64,000 nucleotides of DNA from Arsenicicoccus cauae (GCF_009707125.1 NZ_WLVL01000021.1:1-64000), one strand, 5' to 3'; counted from the first letter of the stretch, positions 8,158 to 24,395 are shown. Notes: generated from the letters alone by a model not told the origin. Numbers and translations: made by a program.

Positions 8158-8322
8158 CCTACCGGGGGTAGGGGCATCGACCGGGCTTCGTTCGCCAGGC
8201 TGATGATCCCGCCGGGGGTAGGGGCACCAGCCGGGCTTCGTTCGCCAGGCTGATGATCCCGCCGGGGGTAGGGGCATCAGCCGGGCTTCGTTCGCCAGGC
8301 TGATGATCCCGCCCCCGGTAGG
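8158..8322 (+). repeat. 50-bp tandem repeat array, locus A (three units)
   Basis: Immediately after the TGA of the SCO1664-like gene come three units of exactly 50 bp, closed by CCCCCGGTAGG, the inverse of the array start (CCTACCGGGGG). Each unit holds an imperfect or perfect stem, CATCAGCC...GGCTGATG, around a 15-base loop. Related arrays lie at 10637, 32093, 48537 and 51736. Confidence 0.92.
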
Positions 8323-8357
8323 TCTGGACGCGGGCAGGGGTTGTCCGCGGGCGCCGC

Positions 8358-8363
8358 TAGGCT
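8358..8363 (+). promoter_or_regulatory. Candidate -10 box (TAGGCT) of mshC
   Basis: TAGGCT ends 6 bases before the mshC GTG start with no Shine-Dalgarno between, consistent with a leaderless mRNA. Confidence 0.5.
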
Positions 8364-8369
8364 CTGCGC

Positions 8370-9629
8370 GTGAAGTCCTGGCCCGCACCCGCCGTCCCGC
8401 CCGTCCCCGGCAGCCCGCTGCCCGTACGCCTCCACGACACAGCGCGAGGCGAGGTGGTCGAGCTGTCACCCGGCCCAACGGCCCGGATCTACTGCTGCGG
8501 GATCACGCCCTACGACGCGACCCACATGGGCCACGCGGCGACCTACGTCACCTTCGACCTGCTCGGGCGCGCGCTGCGCCAGGCGGGGCACGAGGTGCAC
8601 TACACGCAAAACATCACCGACGTCGACGACCCCCTGCTCGAGCGGGCCGCCCGCGACGGTGTCGACTGGACCGCGTTGGCCACCAAGGAGATCCAGCTCT
8701 TTCGCGATGACATGACCGCGTTGCGGGTGCTGCCGCCCGACCACTACGTCGGCGTCGTCGAGTCGGTCGAGGCCATCGCCGACCAGGTGGCCCAGCTCGT
8801 CGAGACGGGGGCGGCATACCCCGTGCCGGTGCCCGAGGGCGAGCATGACCTGGTGCGCGAGGGCGCGGCCGACTACTACCTCGACCTGGCGCAGCAGGAG
8901 AGCTTCGGCGAGGTGTCGGGGTGGAGCCGCGACCAGATGATGAGCGTGTATGCCGACCGCGGCGGCGACCCCGACCGGGCCGGCAAGCGCGACCCCCTCG
9001 ACCCGCTGCTGTGGCGCGCGGAGCGGCGCGGCGAACCCGCCTGGGCCGGAGGGCTGCTGGGCTGCGGCCGACCGGGCTGGCACATCGAGTGCACCACCAT
9101 CGCGCTGGACACGCTCGGCATGGGCTTCGACGTGCAGGGCGGCGGCACCGACCTGATCTTTCCCCACCACGAGATGTCCGCGGTCCAGGCCGCCGGGCTG
9201 ACGGGGAAGCGTGGGTTCGCGCAGGCCTACCTCCACCAGGCGATGGTCGGCCTCGACGGCGCCAAGATGAGCAAGTCCAAGGGCAACCTCGTGCTTGTGT
9301 CCCGGCTCCGCGAGACGGGCGTCGACCCTATGGCGGTGCGGCTGGTGCTGCTCGACCAGCACTACCGCACCGACTGGGACTGGACCGAAGACCTGCTCGC
9401 TCGGGCCCAGGACCGCCTCGACCGCTGGCGCGTCGCCGTCGCGCGTGAGGCGGCACCGGATGCGGATGAAGTCGTGGCCCAAGTCCGCGCCGCCCTGTGC
9501 CAGGACCTCGACACCCCGGCCGCGCTGGCCGCCGTCGACGCGTGGGCCGCCGCGAGCGGGACGGATGCGGGAGCCGGTGGCGAGGTCGTGGCTGCGCTCG
9601 ACGCGCTGCTCGGCGTCGACGTGCGCTGA
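8370..9629 (+). CDS. mshC: Cysteine:glucosaminyl-inositol ligase (mycothiol synthesis)
   Basis: MshC joins L-cysteine to 1-D-myo-inosityl 2-amino-2-deoxy-alpha-D-glucopyranoside with ATP, the penultimate step of mycothiol formation. The 419-residue protein has the class I tRNA-synthetase-like fold shared with CysRS. It carries the zinc/cysteine motif [10 protein letters not shown] near residue 40, the HIGH-type THMGHAATY near residue 50 and [10 protein letters not shown] near residue 298. Length and lack of a tRNA-binding domain separate it from CysRS. The start GTG at 8370 is supported by the -10 box just upstream. Confidence 0.95.
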   Translation: MKSWPAPAVPPVPGSPLPVRLHDTARGEVVELSPGPTARIYCCGITPYDATHMGHAATYVTFDLLGRALRQAGHEVHYTQNITDVDDPLLERAARDGVDWTALATKEIQLFRDDMTALRVLPPDHYVGVVESVEAIADQVAQLVETGAAYPVPVPEGEHDLVREGAADYYLDLAQQESFGEVSGWSRDQMMSVYADRGGDPDRAGKRDPLDPLLWRAERRGEPAWAGGLLGCGRPGWHIECTTIALDTLGMGFDVQGGGTDLIFPHHEMSAVQAAGLTGKRGFAQAYLHQAMVGLDGAKMSKSKGNLVLVSRLRETGVDPMAVRLVLLDQHYRTDWDWTEDLLARAQDRLDRWRVAVAREAAPDADEVVAQVRAALCQDLDTPAALAAVDAWAAASGTDAGAGGEVVAALDALLGVDVR

Positions 9630-9835
9630 CCCCGCACAGCGGGTTGACGGTCGGCATACGGGTTGGGCAGGCTGGGCCCCAGCGGCGTCGCCCGACGCCC
9701 AGCCCGCGCACCGGTCCCCAGCCCGTGCCGCACCGGGCCAAGGGGAGCAGATCCTCGGACGAGCAACCACCACATCGTCGGCGACCCGCTGCGCGCGTGG
9801 GCTGGGGCACGCAGGCGCAGCGTCGAGGACCCACG

Positions 9836-10315
9836 ATGACCCAGGACGCAGACCTCAAGACCGTCATCCGCGCGCGCATGGAGCGCACCGGTGAGACCTA
9901 CACCGCGGCGCAGGCGGCCGTGCTCGCCCTCCCGCCCCCCGAGGTGACCCGCGCCGTCGACGAGATCGCCCGGCTGGTGCGGCCGTTCGTCGACGGGGAG
10001 CGGATCGTGTCGATCCCCGTCAAGAGGCGCCGGCGGGTGGCCGTGCTGCTGCACCTGCTCAGCCGGTTCGAGATCGGGCGGTCGTATGCCGAGAGCGAGG
10101 TCACCGCGATCCTCGGCGCGGCGCACGAGGACCACGCCTGGCTGCGGCGCGAGCTGGTGAACTACCGCTACCTGCACCGGGACTCGGGGATCTATCGGGT
10201 CACGACGAGCGTGCCCGAGCGCGACGCCACCGAGGCGCAGGAGATCCCGGTGGACGAGGCGGCGTTCCTGCGCAGCCTGCGCACCCACCGCGGGCAGGTC
10301 CAGGCGCCGGGGTAG
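9836..10315 (+). CDS. DUF2087 domain protein
   Basis: A 159-residue protein with an N-terminal helical segment (LKTVIRARMERTGETYTAAQAAVL, found at the head of several actinobacterial proteins) and a C-terminal DUF2087 domain. The domain is read from KRRRRVAVLLHLLSRFEIG through HAWLRRELVNYRYLHRDSGIYRV. DUF2087 is winged-helix-like and often attached to regulators. The ATG at 9836 is preferred to the long upstream extension, which is arginine-rich out-of-context sequence. Function unknown; a small DNA-binding regulator is possible. Confidence 0.8.
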   Translation: MTQDADLKTVIRARMERTGETYTAAQAAVLALPPPEVTRAVDEIARLVRPFVDGERIVSIPVKRRRRVAVLLHLLSRFEIGRSYAESEVTAILGAAHEDHAWLRRELVNYRYLHRDSGIYRVTTSVPERDATEAQEIPVDEAAFLRSLRTHRGQVQAPG

Positions 10316-10325
10316 CAGGGGCGGC

Positions 10326-10467
10326 GAAGCTGCGTCGAGCCAGCACCTTCAGCACGCCATGCGGGCCTGCACATGACAAAGCTGCGTCGAGCCAGCACCT
10401 TTAGCACGCCACGCGGGCCTGCACGTGACAACGCTGTGTCGAGCCAGCGCCTTCGTCACGTGAGGGC
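10326..10467. repeat. Three-copy tandem repeat, 52-bp period
   Basis: Units start with TGCGTCGAGCCAGCACCTT at 10331, 10383 and (as TGTGTCG) 10435. They share the TGCGTCGxxCCAGCA core with the two copies at 4731-4826. The array lies in the convergent gap between DUF2087 and the PAC2 gene. Confidence 0.85.
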
Positions 10468-10550
10468 GGCCTCGTGGCCCGGACACTCGGCGCGGCGACG
10501 GCGACCACGAGTGCCGCGGGCCGCCTCCGGCATACGGCCACGCTCACCCC

Positions 10551-10623
10551 GCGCCATTGGTCACCAATGACGTTTTGGATCGTTCCAAAGGGGTGCGATC
10601 CGATCATTGGTGACCAATGGCGC
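10551..10623. repeat. Palindromic element, copy 1
   Basis: A perfect 20-bp inverted repeat (GCGCCATTGGTCACCAATGA at 10551-10570 and its complement at 10604-10623) encloses a second palindrome, TTTGGA-TCGT-TCCAAA, at 10574-10589. Each outer arm is itself nearly palindromic. A second copy is at 16075-16140, also between convergent genes. Confidence 0.88.
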
Positions 10624-10636
10624 CAGTAGGGCGAGC

Positions 10637-10745
10637 GGGGGCGGGATCATCCGCCTGGGGCACGGAGGCCGGCTGATGCCCTTACCGGGGGCGGGATCAT
10701 CCGCCTGGGGGACGGAGGCCGGTCGATGCCCTTACCCCCGGTAGG
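10637..10745 (-). repeat. 50-bp tandem repeat array, locus B (two units)
   Basis: Read on the minus strand, CCTACCGGGGGTAAGGGC starts at the base after the TGA of the PAC2 gene. Two 50-bp units follow (period from 10641 to 10691). The stems carry one or two mismatches. Confidence 0.9.
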
Positions 10746-11615
10746 TCAGTGCTTGCCGGGCGGGGTGCCGGGGCCGTCGGTGTCGCGGCGACGCAGGAAC
10801 TTCTCGAACTCGCGCGCGATCGCCTCGCCGCTCGCCTCGGGCAGGTCCGCCGTGTCCTGCGCCTCCTCCAACGACGAGATGTACTCCGCCACGTCCTCGT
10901 CGCCCGACGCCAGCTCGTCGACGCCGTGCTGCCAGGCCACCGCGTCGTCGGGGAAGTCGCCCCGCGGGATCGTGATGTCCAGCAGCTCCTCCAGGCGTCC
11001 GAGCAGCGCCAGCGAGGCCTTGGGGGAGGGCGCCGACCCGGCATAGTGCGGGATCGCGGCCCAGGCGCTGACCGCCGGCATACCGATCTGCTCGGCCGCC
11101 AGGTTGAGCACCCCCACGATCCCGGACGGTCCCTCGTAGCCGGACGGCGAGATGTCGAACCGGTGCGCGAGCTCGGAGCTCTCGGAGGTGACGTCCGTGC
11201 CGATGGGGCGGGTGTGCGGGATGGGCGCCAGGTAGGCGCCGAGCGTGATGAGCAGCTCCACGCCGGCCTGCTCGGCGAGGTCCAGCAGCTCCTCGGTGAA
11301 CGCGCGCCACCGCACGGACGGCTCGATGCCCTCGACGAGCAGGACGTCGCGGTCCTCGCCGTGCAGCGTCGCGTGCAGGATCCGCGTCGTCGGCCAGGTC
11401 ACGAGCCGCTCGCCGTCCTGGCTGACGATGCGCGGACGCGTCACCTGGAAGTCGTAGTACTCCTCCGGGTCGATCGCGGCGACGGGCTCGGCGTCCCACG
11501 CCTGCGACAGATGCGACACGAGGTCGGTGGCGGCCTCGCCGGCGTCGTTCCACCCCTCGAAGGCGGCGATCATGACGGGTCGCCGCAGCGGCGGTAGGTC
11601 ATCGAACTGGATCAC
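10746..11615 (-). CDS. PAC2 family protein
   Basis: The product (about 289 residues) is a PAC2-family protein, named after the eukaryotic proteasome assembly chaperone 2 but widespread in actinobacteria with and without 20S proteasomes. Conserved features include the start IQFDDLPPLRRPVMIAAFEGWNDAG and the core SYEGPSG-like segment (SGYEGPSGIVGVL near residue 160). An in-frame GTG at 11621 exists, but AGGAG sits five bases before the GTG at 11615, which is therefore chosen. Divergent from metH. The molecular role in bacteria is not established. Confidence 0.85.
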   Translation of the reverse strand: MIQFDDLPPLRRPVMIAAFEGWNDAGEAATDLVSHLSQAWDAEPVAAIDPEEYYDFQVTRPRIVSQDGERLVTWPTTRILHATLHGEDRDVLLVEGIEPSVRWRAFTEELLDLAEQAGVELLITLGAYLAPIPHTRPIGTDVTSESSELAHRFDISPSGYEGPSGIVGVLNLAAEQIGMPAVSAWAAIPHYAGSAPSPKASLALLGRLEELLDITIPRGDFPDDAVAWQHGVDELASGDEDVAEYISSLEEAQDTADLPEASGEAIAREFEKFLRRRDTDGPGTPPGKH

Positions 11616-11625
11616 GCGCACTCCT

Positions 11626-11671
11626 GGTGGACCGACTGGTGGACTGACTGCGGACTGACTAGCGGGCTGAC
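11626..11671. repeat. 11-12 bp tandem repeats in the PAC2-metH divergent region
   Basis: Four near-repeats follow one another: GGTGGACCGACT, GGTGGACTGACT, GCGGACTGACT and AGCGGGCTGAC. They could be an operator array for the divergent genes or chance slippage. Confidence 0.5.
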
Positions 11672-11762
11672 GGCGGGATGACGCAACACGGACGCGTCCA
11701 CGCCAATGCTTCGACCCAGCCTAGACTTCGCCAGGTCCCCGACTGCAAAGGCAGGCCCAGCC

Positions 11763-15322
<3,560 letters not shown>

Positions 15323-15326
<4 letters not shown>

Positions 15327-16018
15327 GCGACGCGCACCCGAGGAGCACGAGCCCGATGACCGAGCGCGCCGCGCTGCCCGCCGCCGTCCTGTGGGACATG
15401 GACGGCACCCTGGTCGACTCCGAGCCCTACTGGATCGCCGAGGAGTACGCCCTCGTCGAGGCCTACGGCGGGCAGTGGTCCGACGAGCACGCGCACCAGC
15501 TCGTGGGCCAGGCACTGCTGTGGTCCGCCGACTACATCCGCGCGCACACGCCCGTGACGATGCCGCGCGAGGACGTCGTGCAGACCCTGCTCGCCGGCGT
15601 CATCCGGCGGTTCCGCGAGCACATCCCGTGGCGACCTGGCGCCCAGGCGCTGCTCGCCTCGACCCGGTCGCTCGGGGTGCCGTGCGCGCTGGTGACGATG
15701 TCGTATGCCGCTTTCGCGGACGTCATGGTCCAGGCGCTGCCCGCGGGGACCTTCGACGCGGTCGTGACCGGCGACGTCGTCACGCGGGGCAAGCCGCACC
15801 CCGAGCCGTACCTCACCGCGGCGAGCCTGCTCGGCGTGGCGCCCCGCGACTGCCTCGCGATCGAGGACTCCAACACGGGGCTGGCGTCCGCGCTGGCGGC
15901 GGGCGTGCCCACCGTGGGGATCCCGCACATGGTGGAGATCCCCGAGCAGGAAGGCCTGCGCATCGTCCCCACCATGACGGGCGCGTCGATCCCCGAGCTG
16001 TGGCGGCTGTTCGCCTGA
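15323..16018 (+). CDS. HAD-superfamily phosphatase (beta-phosphoglucomutase-like)
   Basis: A 231-residue HAD subfamily IA hydrolase. Motif I is LWDMDGTLVDSE near residue 29, motif III GKPHPEPY near 156, and motif IV IEDSNTG near 176; a helical cap lies between motifs I and II. Its ATG overlaps the metH stop in ATGA, so the two are translationally coupled. A second in-frame ATG at 15356 (MTERAALPAAV) lies closer to motif I. Genes of this kind commonly follow metH in actinobacteria, but the substrate is unknown. Confidence 0.88.
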
Positions 16019-16074
16019 CGGCGGGTGCCGCGACCCCACACCCACCCCGAACCACCGCAACCCACGGCCCGCGA

Positions 16075-16140
16075 CTGGTCACCAATGGCGTATTGAATCG
16101 TTCAAACACGTGGGGGAGACGTCATTGGTGACCAATGGCG
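16075..16140. repeat. Palindromic element, copy 2
   Basis: CTGGTCACCAATGGCG and TCATTGGTGACCAATGGCG face each other around an inner palindrome TTGAA-TCG-TTCAA. The right arm is identical over 19 bases to that of the copy at 10551-10623; the inner palindrome differs in sequence but stays self-complementary. It lies between convergent genes. Confidence 0.85.
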
Positions 16141-16156
16141 GGGCGGGGGTGGTCCG

Positions 16157-16960
16157 TCAGCGGGAGGGGGGTCCGCCGATGAAGTCGACGACGGCGTTCC
16201 ACCGGGATTCGTGGCGACGCTGGCGCGCCTGCGCCAGCCGCTCGCGCTCGCTGCCGGCCGCATAACGTCGCTGCGCCCACGGTGACCGCGGGCGGGCGAG
16301 ACGGACCGCGCCGACCCAGGCGATGCCAGGCACGAACATGCCGACCACCGCCAGCCACGGCTTGCCCTTGAGGAGGCAGACGACGGCGGCGAGGACGTTG
16401 ACGACCAGGACACCCGACACCGCCCAGCGCACCGCTCCGGACCCGCGCGGCGTCGACGCGAGCCCGAGCGGGTCGGTGCCGAGCAGGAGGGCGAGGGCGA
16501 TGATGGCGGTGGTGATCAGGGCGGTGACGGAGGTGCGGCCCCGCGGCGCCCAGTAGACGTCCTCGAGGTGCAGCCACATCGCGAACTGGTCCAGCGTCAG
16601 CGCCGCCCCCACGCCGAACGCCGCCGCCGCGAGGTCCGCCGCCACCCCGGTCGGGCGGTAGGCCACCTGGAGGAGGCCGACGACCAGGATCAGCAGGATC
16701 CCCCACACCTGGTGGTGGATGTGGACGCCGTTGATGAGGATGTCGCGGATCGGCCCGCGTGGTCGGGCGCCGGCCGGGGCGCGGTCGGCCCGATGCCGGA
16801 TGTAGCGCGTCGCCGCCCGCGTCAGCACCGTCGTCACCACGAAGGCGACCAGCAGCCACATCAGCGACACCCGCTCCGGGGTCACCCCCAGCCGGGGCAG
16901 CACCTGGGCGACGGCGCCCCCTGCGACGGCGGGCGTGGCGATCGTGTGGGCGACAGTCAT
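16157..16960 (-). CDS. Integral membrane protein, function unknown
   Basis: A 267-residue protein with about six hydrophobic segments. Conserved-looking motifs are INGVHIHHQVWG near residue 77 (a histidine cluster at a membrane face), LTLDQFAMWLHLEDVYW near 122, and a basic cytosolic C-terminus rich in Arg. Similar proteins occur widely in actinobacteria as unnamed integral membrane proteins. The histidine and acidic residues could bind metal or form a catalytic site, but this is speculation. Its 3' end faces the palindromic element. Confidence 0.72.
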   Translation of the reverse strand: MTVAHTIATPAVAGGAVAQVLPRLGVTPERVSLMWLLVAFVVTTVLTRAATRYIRHRADRAPAGARPRGPIRDILINGVHIHHQVWGILLILVVGLLQVAYRPTGVAADLAAAAFGVGAALTLDQFAMWLHLEDVYWAPRGRTSVTALITTAIIALALLLGTDPLGLASTPRGSGAVRWAVSGVLVVNVLAAVVCLLKGKPWLAVVGMFVPGIAWVGAVRLARPRSPWAQRRYAAGSERERLAQARQRRHESRWNAVVDFIGGPPSR

Positions 16961-16991
16961 GACGCCCCGATCATGTCAGGCCACGGTCGCG

Positions 16992-17864
16992 TCAGGCCTC
17001 GAGCGGGTCGTCCTCGTCCTCGACGTCGCGGTCGACCGGGGCCGAGGCGGCCGGGTCGAGAGCGCGCGCGACCGCCCCCTCGGGGATGGGCGGGGGAGTG
17101 CCGCCCCACGCCGGGCACAGGTCGCGGTGGGCGCACCAGTCGCACAACCGGGACCGGTTGGGCCGCCAGTCGCCGGTCTCGGCGGCCCGGACGATGGCCT
17201 GCCACAGCGCCTTGAGCTTGCGCTCGGTGGCCCGCAGGTCGGCCTCGTCGGGCTGGTAGCGCACGATCTCGGCGTTGCCGAGGTAGACGAGCTGCAGCAT
17301 CGACGGCACCACGCCGCGGAGCCGCCACAGCACGAGGGCGTAGAACTTCATCTGGAAGAGCGCCTTGCCCTCGAAGAGCACCGACGGGGAGCGCCCCGTC
17401 TTGTAGTCGACCACGCGGATCATGCCGTTGGGCGCGACGTCCAGGCGGTCGACATACCCCCGGAGCAGCAGGCCGTCGAGGTCGCACTCGACATAGAGCT
17501 CACGCTCGGCGGGCTCGAGGTCGGTGGGGTCCTCCAGCCCGAACCACCGCTCGACCAGCGCCGTCGCCGAGGTCAGCCAGGTCGCGAGCTCGGTGGCCTC
17601 GTCGCCGTCCCCGATCAGCTCGGCCAGCTCGGGCCGCTCCGCCAGCAGGGCCTCCCACTGCGGCCCCACGAGGGACGCCGCGTGCTCGAGCGTGCGCTCC
17701 GGCGCCGGCACGTCGAACAGCCGCTCCAGCACCGAGTGCACCAGCGTGCCCCGCGCCGCGGCGGACGACGGCGGCTCGGGCAGCCGGTCGATCACGCGGA
17801 AGCGGTAGAGGAGCGGGCACTGCATGAAGTCGGCGGCTCGGCTCGGGGACAGGGCGGCAACCAT
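16992..17864 (-). CDS. RecB-family PD-(D/E)XK nuclease with Fe-S-type cysteines
   Basis: A 290-residue stand-alone RecB-like exonuclease domain. The N-terminus reads LSPSRAADFMQCPLLYRFR, typical of this group. The active-site motif is GYVDRLDV...IRVVDYKTG near residues 135-155. Cysteines in FMQCP and CDWCAHRDLC form the four-cysteine arrangement that holds a 4Fe-4S cluster in AddB/Cas4-like nucleases. An in-frame ATG at 17894 would add ten residues; 17864 is chosen because conservation begins right after it. It is divergent from the M50 protease. A role in DNA repair is inferred. Confidence 0.85.
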   Translation of the reverse strand: MVAALSPSRAADFMQCPLLYRFRVIDRLPEPPSSAAARGTLVHSVLERLFDVPAPERTLEHAASLVGPQWEALLAERPELAELIGDGDEATELATWLTSATALVERWFGLEDPTDLEPAERELYVECDLDGLLLRGYVDRLDVAPNGMIRVVDYKTGRSPSVLFEGKALFQMKFYALVLWRLRGVVPSMLQLVYLGNAEIVRYQPDEADLRATERKLKALWQAIVRAAETGDWRPNRSRLCDWCAHRDLCPAWGGTPPPIPEGAVARALDPAASAPVDRDVEDEDDPLEA

Positions 17865-17878
17865 GGGACCGACGATAG

Positions 17879-21996
<4,118 letters not shown>

Positions 21997-22156
21997 CCGC
22001 GCCCGCCTCGCCGGCGCACCCGGGACCGGCCCAGCCAGAACCCGGCCGACCCACGTGGCCGCGCCCGTCGCACCCTGCACAGCGAGACACCCTCGCCCCC
22101 GGCGCGGGGTGGCGGGCGCGCGAGGTGACGGGCGCTGGGGGTGAGGGGCGTGCGGG

Positions 22157-22531
22157 TCAGGCGCCGGCGCGGCGCTGCGAGCGCTCCACGACGACCCGGG
22201 GCAGGAGCAGGAGGATGGCCAGCGCCGTGGTCGCGACCAGGACGAAGCTGAACGCGGTGCCGGCCCCCGTGACGGCCCGCAGCAGCATTCCGACCGCCAC
22301 GGTGCACAGCCAGACCGGGACGCCGCCGCGCACGGTGGTCGGCACGAGCCGCGCCGCGAGCGCGACGCCCCACCCGACCAGCGAGCCGACCAGGAACGGC
22401 CACGCGGTGCTCAGGACCCCCACCAGCGCGCCGGTCTCGGCGTGCGAGCGTCGTCCGATCGCCGCGAAGGCGACGACGAGGAGCAGGTCCAGGAGCAGGG
22501 AGGCCGAGAGACGAGGGGCCGAGACACGCAT
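22157..22531 (-). CDS. DUF3054 family membrane protein
   Basis: A 124-residue protein with four predicted transmembrane helices. It starts MRVSAPRLSASLLLDLLLVVAFAAIGR and has a conserved-looking WPFLVGSLVGWG segment, typical of DUF3054. The ATG at 22531 fits the first helix and the family length; the upstream in-frame ATG at 22576 adds non-family sequence. It converges on arc across a GC-rich 160-base gap with no distinct terminator. Function unknown. Confidence 0.82.
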   Translation of the reverse strand: MRVSAPRLSASLLLDLLLVVAFAAIGRRSHAETGALVGVLSTAWPFLVGSLVGWGVALAARLVPTTVRGGVPVWLCTVAVGMLLRAVTGAGTAFSFVLVATTALAILLLLPRVVVERSQRRAGA

Positions 22532-22596
22532 GGCCTCGACCCTACCCGTGCGGTATGCCGCCCCCTGTCTCGGCATACCGCACGGGAACCGTGAGG

Positions 22597-22806
22597 TCAG
22601 GAGGCGGGTCGCTCAGCCGACGGCGCCGCGGTGGCGTCCTGGCGGCAATGCTGCGGGAGCCAGCCGCCGGCGACGGCGAGGACCGCGATGGCGATGCCGG
22701 TGGGGCCGTACTCGAGGCCGCGGTGCTCGTGCAGCCAGTACCCGAGGTAACCGAGCACCAGGCACAGGATGGGGAAGACGACGCAGTAGTACCGGTTTCG
22801 TGTCAT
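22597..22806 (-). CDS. Small two-helix membrane protein
   Basis: A 69-residue protein with two hydrophobic stretches (YYCVVFPILCLVLGYLGYWL and GPTGIAIAVLAVAGGWL) and a short hydrophilic C-terminus. It is not recognised as a named family. It lies 65 bases upstream of the DUF3054 gene on the same strand and could be co-transcribed. A strong terminator hairpin separates it from the dipeptidase gene upstream. Confidence 0.55.
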   Translation of the reverse strand: MTRNRYYCVVFPILCLVLGYLGYWLHEHRGLEYGPTGIAIAVLAVAGGWLPQHCRQDATAAPSAERPAS

Positions 22807-22852
22807 GCCTCAACCCTGCCGGGCGGCGGGCGGACGGCATACGCACAGCAGT

Positions 22853-22890
22853 CAGGGGTGGGGCATGACACCTGTCATGCCCCACCCCTG
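22853..22890. terminator. Perfect 18-bp hairpin terminator
   Basis: CAGGGGTGGGGCATGACA and its exact complement are separated by two bases. It lies 12 bases downstream of the dipeptidase stop (minus strand). No T-tract. Confidence 0.85.
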
Positions 22891-22902
22891 GTGCGCGGGC
22901 GG

Positions 22903-24255
22903 TCAGCCGGAGGAGCGTGCCCCCAGCTCGGTCAGGAAGCGGATCTGCGCGAGCATGATCCGCTCGATCTCGGCGGGGTCGACGGACTCGTCGGGGCCGT
23001 GGATCTTGGCCTTCTCCTCGTCCTCGGGGCCCCACAGGATCGCCTCGGCGCCGGGGGAGGCGTGCAGCAGCTCGGTGACCAGCGGGATCGAGCCGCCGGA
23101 GCCGACCTGGGCGGGCGTGCTGCCGTAGACCTCCTCGAGCGCGGCCAGCGCGGTGGCCGTGATCGGCCCGGACGTGTCGCCGAGGAAGGGGGAGCCGGCC
23201 TTGTCGTCGGAGAACTCCAGCGTCGCGCCGTAGGGGGCGTGGCGGCGCAGGTGCTCCATGACCGTCTCGAGCTCCTGGGCCATGTCGGCCCCGGGGGCGA
23301 TGCGCACGGAGATCCGGGCCCGCACCGACGGGACGAGCGCGTTGGAGCACTGGTCGACCGGGACCATGTCGAGCCCGATGACCGTGGCCGAGGGGCGCGA
23401 CCACAGCCGCGACGCCAGCGGTCCGGTGCCCTGCAGGCCCACGCCGTCCTTGGCCCCGGCGGACGCCGCGAACTCCGCCTCGTCCACGTCCGCGCCCTCC
23501 CACTCGAAGGAGTGCAGCCCCTCGATGACGGTGTTGCCGTCCTGGTCGTGCATCGTCGACAGCAGCTGGATCATGCCGACCAGGGCGTCCGGCGCGGCGC
23601 CGCCGAAGAGGCCCGAGTGCACCGCGTTGTCCAGCGTGGTGAGCGTGACGGTGAACGCCACGTCACCGCGCAGGCCGGAGGTGATGGACGGGACGCCGAC
23701 CTTGGACGGGCCGGAGTCGCAGATGATGAACGCGTCGCTGCGCACCATCTCGGGGTTGGCGGCGACCCAGTCCTCGATGTGGCTGAAGGTCTCCTCCTCG
23801 CCCTCCAGCAGCAGCCGGACGGTGCACGGCGGTGTGCCGTCGAAGGCGCCCATGGTGCCGAGGATCGCGATGACGCCGGCCTTGCAGTCGGCGGTGCCGC
23901 GGCCGTAGATGCGGCCGTCGTCCTTGCGCGTGGCGACCCACGGGTCGGAGTGCCACTGCTGGGAGGACGGGCACGGCTGCACGTCGTAGTGCGCGTACAT
24001 CGTGACGGTGGGCGAGCCCTCGGGGCCGGGGACCACGGCGTGGATCGCGGGGTAGCCGCCCGGGATGTCGAGCAGCTCGACGTCCGCCACGCCGTTGCGG
24101 CGGAACATCTCGAGCAGGTCCTGGGCGATGGCGTCCATGGGCTCCCGGGGGTAGCCGGGGAAGGCTACGGACGGGTGGCCCACCAGGGTGGCGTGGTCCT
24201 CGAGCAGTCGGGGCATGGCCTCGCGGGCGTAGTCGCGGGCAGCGGACAGATCCAT
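22903..24255 (-). CDS. M20-family dipeptidase
   Basis: A 450-residue zinc peptidase of the M20 group related to carnosinase/CNDP and DapE-like dipeptidases. Metal ligands are in TVTMYAHYDVQP near residue 87 and GRGTADCKAG near 118; the catalytic acidic pair is LLLEGEEET near 150; DSGPSK and a C-terminal GGSIPLV segment complete the site. It differs from the M20 protein at 1569 (low similarity outside the motifs). Its promoter lies in the divergent region shared with the MFS exporter. Role: probably breakdown of di- or tripeptides in the cytosol. Confidence 0.88.
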   Translation of the reverse strand: MDLSAARDYAREAMPRLLEDHATLVGHPSVAFPGYPREPMDAIAQDLLEMFRRNGVADVELLDIPGGYPAIHAVVPGPEGSPTVTMYAHYDVQPCPSSQQWHSDPWVATRKDDGRIYGRGTADCKAGVIAILGTMGAFDGTPPCTVRLLLEGEEETFSHIEDWVAANPEMVRSDAFIICDSGPSKVGVPSITSGLRGDVAFTVTLTTLDNAVHSGLFGGAAPDALVGMIQLLSTMHDQDGNTVIEGLHSFEWEGADVDEAEFAASAGAKDGVGLQGTGPLASRLWSRPSATVIGLDMVPVDQCSNALVPSVRARISVRIAPGADMAQELETVMEHLRRHAPYGATLEFSDDKAGSPFLGDTSGPITATALAALEEVYGSTPAQVGSGGSIPLVTELLHASPGAEAILWGPEDEEKAKIHGPDESVDPAEIERIMLAQIRFLTELGARSSG

Positions 24256-24322
24256 CTGAGCTCCTCGATGAGTGGGGATGACGCCAGCCTAGCCACCGCC
24301 GCGCCTGCGCTAACCTGGACCC

Positions 24323-24342
24323 GGGTGAACGCTCGTTCACCC
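24323..24342. promoter_or_regulatory. TetR-type operator in the MFS promoter region
   Basis: GGGTGAACG-CT-CGTTCACCC is a perfect 20-bp inverted repeat. Palindromes of this TGAACGxxCGTTCA form are typical sites of TetR repressors. It lies 53 bases before the MFS start, and the only local TetR gene is the last gene of that operon, so autoregulation is inferred. Confidence 0.78.
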
Positions 24343-24395
24343 TCATCCAGCGCCCTACCCCGACGACCCGAGCCCCAACGACCTGAGAGGCACGC

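Noticed and set aside
10746-11615. PAC2 protein as evidence for a 20S proteasome
   Set aside because: Bacterial PAC2-family proteins occur in genomes without proteasomes, and no prcA or prcB is in the window.
11616-11762. Cobalamin riboswitch upstream of metH
   Set aside because: The gap is about 147 bases, shared with a divergent gene, and shows no B12-box-like or multi-stem structure that I can recognise.
11706-11762. Upstream ATG at 11706 as the metH start
   Set aside because: The extra 19 residues are not MetH-like and the ATG lies before a probable -10 box at 11722.
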